A stretch of 64,000 nucleotides of DNA from positions 515,481 through 579,480 of the forward strand of contig CM041203.1 of NCBI GenBank assembly GCA_023078555.1, read 5' to 3'. Of this stretch, positions 59,149-64,000 are shown one piece after another (within the stretch, counting starts at the first letter, position 1; every line of letters starts with the position of its first letter). This stretch comes from Ulva prolifera (Eukaryota; Chlorophyta; Ulvophyceae; Ulvales; Ulvaceae). The notes beneath the pieces were generated by a model. The model was given only the letters and a program-made list of their open reading frames with translations. It was not told where the DNA came from and did no database searches. The position numbers were made by a program, and so were the translations under genes.

Positions 59149-60200
59149 GTTCTGCCTCTTGTTCGCGCATGAGGACGAGTGCAAGAGGTTGCAGATGACA
59201 GGGCATGAGCTCCCAGCGTTCGTGCCACCGAGCAGTGTGGTCAGAAGAGCAAAAGCAATCGGTGCCACTTTCATCACAGATCAACAGATTCCAGAAGAGG
59301 TGATGGACCCTGCAGCCGCAGTTGCAAGGAGATTCAACCGGAAAAAGCAGGCATTGGAGGCTGAGGTGCGGCTTGCACCCCATTCTTAGCACAAGCCTTG
59401 CTTGTTGAACCCATTCAAGTACACATGCTTGCTGCCACCATTCATGTCGTTGTATTGGCATTCATGCAAGATGCATGTAACTATAGATTGGAATTGGAAC
59501 TGCAGGTCTTGTTCAGGCAACGCGCACCACCGCAGGAAGATGAATCAGTAGAGGCCATGCTATATCGGAGTCGAACGGCCCTTGAAACGGTGCATCAAAG
59601 CCTGACGGTGTGCTGCTTGCATGCCACTACTCGTTCGTGCTTGCTCATATACCGTTCATATCAAGTGCATGGAATGACAGCCATCTGCATTCTCTTCGCA
59701 GGCCTTTGTACAAGCTTCGGACAACCCTTTCGCCCGAGCCCAGGCTGAAGGGACCATGTTGAACTTGAGAACTGCCCAAACGCAGCTTGCTTCACTTGCT
59801 CAGACGGTGATCGCAGAAAACCAGGGGTCGATGCTGCTACAACAAGACCGGCGCTTGCAGGTGCTGATGTTTTGATGTTGTCGCAGTGATGGGACGTGAT
59901 TTGTAGCGAAATATAGCAATATGTGTCTTAGTGTAGGAATGGAGCGGCCTCACAGTCGAAAAACGTCTACACCAGGTGATCATGTCAGTAGGCAAGCTCG
60001 CAGCAAGCAATCACAGTGACAGCGTGGCCATGGACATCCGACTGCAAGGAATTGAGAACATGATTATGAAACTGGAAGCAGGCCGAGGTGTGGATGATCC
60101 AACACTGCAAACGATCTACAAGATGAGCAATGCGATCGAACATCATCATCGGCAGCAAGAAGGTGTGGCTGCCACTCATGCAACGTATGATAACCTGTAG
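59149..60200 (+). CDS. Coding-like helical exons, continuation of NDC10-like locus
   Basis: After acceptors ending GCAG, exons read AHEDECKRLQMTGHELPAFV with PEEVMDPAAAVARRFNRKKQ (59149-59365), then LFRQRAPPQEDESVEAMLYR (~59510), FARAQAEGTMLNLRTAQTQL (~59730) and MDIRLQGIENMIMKLEAGRG (~60030), ending at a stop at 60198-60200. Coiled-coil-like and unassigned. The last exon's end lies in the 80-bp segment that is duplicated on the other side of the minisatellite, so the original splice or stop arrangement may have been changed by the array. Confidence 0.45.
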
Positions 60201-60982
60201 CATCAGCTATTCGTTGATGATCACTTGTGACTAGATCAAGGTATAGGGGTGCTGCTCTGTTGCCCTGTCCAGAATGCAACTGTTGATGCTGTTGCACTGG
60301 ATGTGTGCTGTTCTGTTGTTCTGTCCAGAATGCAACAGTTGATGCTGTTGCACTGGATGTGTGTTGCTCTGTTGTTCTGTCCAGAATGCAACAGTTGATG
60401 CGGTTGTACTGGATCTGTTCTGCTCTGTTGTTCTGTCCAGAATGCAACAGTTGATGCTGTTGCACTGGATCTGTTCTGCTCTGTTGTTCTGTCCAGAATG
60501 CAACAGTTGATGCGGTTGTACTGGATCTGTTCTGCTCTGTTGTTCTGTCCAGAATGCAACAGTTGATGCTGTTGCACTGGATGTGTGCTGTTCTGTTGTT
60601 CTGTCCAGAATGCAACAGTTGATGCTGTTGCACTGGATGTGTGTTGCTCTGTTGTTCTGTCCAGAATGCAACAGTTGATGCGGTTGTACTGGATCTGTTC
60701 TGCTCTGTTGCCCTGTCCAGAATGCAACAGTTGATGCGGTTGCACTGGATGTGTGTTGCTCTGTTGCCCTGTCCAGAATGCAACTGTTGAAGCTGTTGCA
60801 CTGGATGGGTGTTGCTCTGTTGTTCTGTCCAGAATGCAACTGTTGATGCTGTTGCACTGGATGGGTGTTGCTCTGTTGTTCTGTCCAGAATGCAACTGTT
60901 GATGCCACTCATGCAACGTATGATAACCTGTAGCATCAGCTATTCGTTGATGATCACTTGTGACTAGATCAAGGTGTAGGGT
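60170..60982. repeat. 80-bp direct duplication flanking the minisatellite
   Basis: The segment 60170-60249 (TGCCACTCATGCAACGTATG ...) recurs at 60903-60982 with about one mismatch in 80 bases. The 56-bp array lies exactly between the copies. The first copy includes the stop codon of the preceding exon. Confidence 0.9.
60250..60902. repeat. Minisatellite, 12 units of exactly 56 bp
   Basis: The landmark GTCCAGAATGCAAC occurs at 60267, 60323, 60379, 60435, 60491, 60547, 60603, 60659, 60715, 60771, 60827 and 60883, a constant 56-base step. Units differ by a few substitutions (for example GATGCTGTTGCACTGG versus GATGCGGTTGTACTGG). Each unit contains TGCAACA...TGTTGCA, a 7-bp inverted repeat. All three minus-strand frames stay open across the array. 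Confidence 0.97.
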
Positions 60983-63527
60983 TGACAGCGATTGTTGGGC
61001 GCGCACCTCCGCCACCGCAAGATCGTGTCGAAGGTGAAATGCCTCTCAAAGCCATGCAATGGCTGGACACCTGGTGCTATCAAAGGTCCAACTTGAAGGT
61101 GCGTCTTCATACGAGGTGTATGGTAGAATATATGGCAGCGTCAGTTGCACTTCAGTTATTACAGCCGCGACACACTGCAGGTCGAACATGCCATCAGAGC
61201 TGTCGTGGAAGGCTTCACGTATGAAGGCATCACATATCATGCAATAGGCTTGGGAGAGTTTAAAGTTGGAGGCGTTTCATTGGAAGATACCTCTCTGCTG
61301 TGTGTGAGGAGGTGTCGTCCACGGGCAAGTCAGCAGAGGTCGCTCGTGCGCTGCGAGCCGACCGTGTTCTGGTAGCAGCGTCTCAGGTAAGGCTCTTCTA
61401 TGCGGACAGCTGCTCCACAGCAGGCCGTTTGGAACCAACGAACAGATCGCAACAGGTGCATTGCCTTGCAGGTTGCAACTTGTACCCTTCACAAGATTCC
61501 GAAAGGCAGTAAAAAACAGACAGGCAGTGATACATCATTCTGCACTTCCCGTTTTGCAAAGAACTCCGAATTCTGGTGCTAGAGCTTGCTGCTATTAGAG
61601 CGCTTATGTCGCAAGGCCTGCCCTTCATGAAGGTGGTGACCATGGATACAAAGACCGCTGTGTCAACGCTTCCTAATCCGCCACAATATATGGTTGCAAA
61701 CCTGGCCTCAACTGAAGGCTCAATCCGCCTGGGACAGTGGCTTTCAGACATCTTGGGGGATGACAAAAAAGGAGGCAAGACTGCTTTGCGGAAATTTATC
61801 TACTGTTCAAGTACATCGTGCGGTTCGAACAAATCAGCACAGTTTCCGTTGCAGATCAGGGTACGCTTTGTGTCAGTGGGGACATTAACGCCCTCCGTTT
61901 GGCGTACATCCTCCCGTGATGTCTTGACACATGATTCTGCAATTGTCGTTCTATGGCACTGGCATGATGTACAATGAAGCTCACTACATGCAGGTGGGTG
62001 ACTCTGCAACTGAGCTTCTGCCCTCCAGGAACAGGTACTGCTTATCGCAGGCTGTGCAACAGGTCCAGCCACAGATTGGGACCGTGGTTGCGTCTCCAGA
62101 GCAGGGTGAGGCTGATGGTAGTCACAACATTGTTCAGAATGCAACAGACGTGCCTGACATACCGGGCGAGCCAAGCAATGAGCAGTCCGCCTGGTTGCGG
62201 CTCTCCCCTGTGGCCAATTCTGAGGAGCTGCTTCGGGAAAATCCCGCAGATGCCCTTGACCTACCACTGCCGTCTCCTAATTTGATTCCACCTGTTGCCG
62301 CTGTATGCGCTGCAGTCGCAAGCACCTCTGCTTCTATGCAACCTGGGCCAACTTTGGCTTCAACAGCCTTGCAAATCTCAACAGACAATGATCCGCAAAG
62401 TGTACGTGCAGCCACGGGGATGTCGACTGTTGTCAATCAAGCTGCTTGCATGACTGCAACCATGCAGCCCACGACGAGCTCTCAAGCCGGACAGTCGTTC
62501 CAAGTCATACATGGGCATCGTTCATTCTCACCTCCAGGTACGATTGGCTTGTGCGTGACCAAAGTTTAAATTGTCTTGCCATAAGAAGCTCGACACCTTG
62601 CATTTGACTTAGCATAGCCGATTCACTGCGTCAGCCGCGCATAGGTCCCTCTCAAAACGATGAAGCAGCGGCAATTGACTCTCTTGTCTCCAAGGCAAGG
62701 GAAGCTACGACGGTAGATGCTTTGAATGCTGTCACAGATATTGCTAGTCAGCACGTTGGCTCAGGGCTGACCAATCACAAATGGACCACGAAGCTCCTGA
62801 GAGAGCTAGTGGGCGATGCAGCATCAGAAGACGGCAAAAAAATTCGCTTCAATGGGGACAAGAAGAGCAAAGCATATCCCCGAGCGAAAATCACCACATC
62901 TGGTCATCAGGCACCCGACCAAAGCAATTCTGCTGACAGCTGCCAAGTCCTCTTCACAGACCTCTTCGCTTTGGTGGTCTTGCACGGTGGCATCAGCAAG
63001 GTATGTCGCACATGTGTCCACTGTGCGCATTGCTCACACAGTTTCCAGCATTGCAGCCGCATCGACGCTGCATTTGTACAGGTGCATGTGGACGGCCCGC
63101 CTCCACTGTATGGAAGTCTGCAGTTTGCGAGGTCATGTGCATGCTTGATAGATCTTCACCTACTGGATGTTCATGAAGCGATTTCACTGCAATGCAGCAT
63201 AAGGTGTGGACATCAACATGCTCCTTGGTCTTCTAAGGTCTTCGGTGACTTAAAAGCCATACACAACACACTTGCAACCGGAACCAACAGATGATTGACT
63301 GCAGGGACAAACTAGTACGTTGTATTATGACCCATTGCAAAAGCATTTCTGGATTAGCATCACTCAGGAGCGCTTGCGACCAAGCTGCACCTGCAAGTGA
63401 TAGCTCCACAGTGCGGCTCCTCAAAGCCTTGATGGAACAACAGGAGGCTCTGGCAAGTGATGAGATGCTCGAGTCTGTCTGCTGTGAACCTCGCAAACGA
63501 AAGCGTTTTCAGATGAACATGGATTGA
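60983..63527 (+). CDS. Coding-like exons, 3' part of the large plus-strand locus, family unknown
   Basis: Exons visible between introns: MPLKAMQWLDTWCYQRSNLK (61040-61098), YYSRDTLQVEHAIRAVVEGF and YEGITYHAIGLGEFKVGG (61150-61275), LELAAIRALMSQGLPFMKVV with NPPQYMVANLASTEGSIRLG (61576-61735), a Ser/Thr/Pro/Gln-rich low-complexity exon (~62030-62535), and SLVSKAREATTVDALNAVTD with HKWTTKLLRELVGDAASEDG (62680-62840). The last exon ends at 63527 with LLKALMEQQEALASDEMLES and a basic CCEPRKRKRF motif that could be a nuclear localisation signal. A TGTAA signal follows at 63579-63583. I recognise no domain. Confidence 0.5.
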
Positions 63528-63578
63528 TGCATAACGATTATAAGGAGCATCTTTACAAACATATTTTCATTATTGTCA

Positions 63579-63583
63579 TGTAA
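63579..63583 (+). terminator. TGTAA poly(A) signal
   Basis: Canonical green-algal poly(A) signal about 50 bases after the stop at 63527. Confidence 0.5.
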
Positions 63584-63775
63584 TTTAGTATTTTCCGTAG
63601 CCTGTAGACTCGAGTTTTTCAGACTAAGCTCTCCTTGTTAGCTCTTTGATATATCGTACCTGTTTTGATTTACTGCCTCAAAGCAGCATGGGCACGTGGA
63701 CTGACTGTCGTCTGTCACCGGTGTAAATTGCAACATTCTACTGCTACATGAGTCAATCGAGGTGTTGTATGTTGT

Positions 63776-64000
63776 ATTGCATGTGTGTTGCAACAGTAAA
63801 TGCAATGAGAATGCAACAGTAAATGTTGTTGCACTGCATGGGTGCTGCTCTGTTCTGTCCAGAATGCAACAGTTGATGCGGTTGCACTAGATGTGTGCTG
63901 CTCTGTTGTTCTGTCCAGAATGCAACAGTTGATGCGGTTGTACTGGATCTGTTCTGCTCTGTGCTCCTCTGTTTGCCCTGCCCAGAATGCAATAGTTGAT
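63776..64000. repeat. Second array of the 56-bp minisatellite family, truncated by window end
   Basis: GTCCAGAATGCAACAGTTGA occurs at 63857 and 63913 (56 apart), then a variant CCCAGAATGCAATAG with an extra 11 bases at ~63981. Degenerate partial units precede (AATGCAACAGTAAATG). The same consensus as the array at 60250-60902. Confidence 0.9.

Noticed and set aside
60064..61015. Minus-strand open frames of 225-290 codons with Gln/Ser/Asn-rich repeats
   Set aside because: They are the 56-bp minisatellite read in three frames; no start context, no domain, and the plus strand has coding exons on both sides.
1..64000. Bacterial-style operons, CRISPR arrays, phage or defence islands
   Set aside because: Genes are intron-split eukaryotic families. 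The only regular repeats are a spacerless minisatellite and simple repeats.

Overview
This window is nuclear DNA of a photosynthetic, mitochondriate eukaryote, most probably a chlorophyte green alga. Reasons: genes are split by many short GT-AG introns (some GC-AG), several genes end near the green-algal poly(A) signal TGTAA, and the gene set includes the RuBisCO assembly chaperone RAF1, mitochondrial TIM44, splicing factor SF3B2 and the cilium-associated protein CFAP410. I cannot name the species. No rRNA, tRNA, CRISPR array or operon was seen.

Layout. 0.6-5.3 kb (+): ABCG half-transporter. 5.9-7.6 kb (+): COG2426-type membrane exporter. 7.7-10.2 kb (-): two tandem universal stress protein genes. 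10.6-11.3 kb: diverged higher-order tandem repeat. 11.5-14.0 kb (+): RAF1, convergent with TIM44 (14.3-17.1 kb, -). TIM44 is divergent from an HDDC2-like nucleotidase (17.5-18.3 kb, +). 18.9-20.9 kb (-): TPX2-family microtubule protein. 20.9-25.2 kb: no gene recognised. 25.2-27.9 kb (+): sphingoid-base kinase. 28.2-29.75 kb (-) and 30.15-32.46 kb (+): a solanesyl-diphosphate synthase and squalene epoxidase, head to head across 397 bp. 35.1-36.3 kb (+): secreted DOMON protein. 36.6-39.1 kb: weak coding evidence and a long (CT)n tract. 40.4-41.85 kb (+): CFAP410. 44.4-47.3 kb (+): 744-aa coiled-coil protein. 47.5-48.1 kb (-): only the C-terminal exons of SF3B2, cut off by a retroelement cluster (48.2-54.2 kb). 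That cluster holds two Ty1/copia LTRs head to head, a reverse-transcriptase fragment, a gag-protease-integrase element without reverse transcriptase, and a 375-bp nested insertion with a 5-bp target duplication. 54.4-63.5 kb (+): one or more large multi-exon genes. The centre resembles the NDC10/Crypton tyrosine-recombinase-like fold, and the 3' part carries a 12-unit, 56-bp minisatellite flanked by an 80-bp duplication. A second array of the same family runs off the right end.

For HDDC2, RAF1, both USP genes, solanesyl-PP synthase, squalene epoxidase, CFAP410 and the coiled-coil gene I could join exons into full in-frame models and give exon coordinates. The other multi-exon models are approximate. 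The most unusual items are the NDC10-like intron-rich gene, the severed SF3B2 locus with its nested retroelements, and the isoprenoid gene pair sharing one promoter region.
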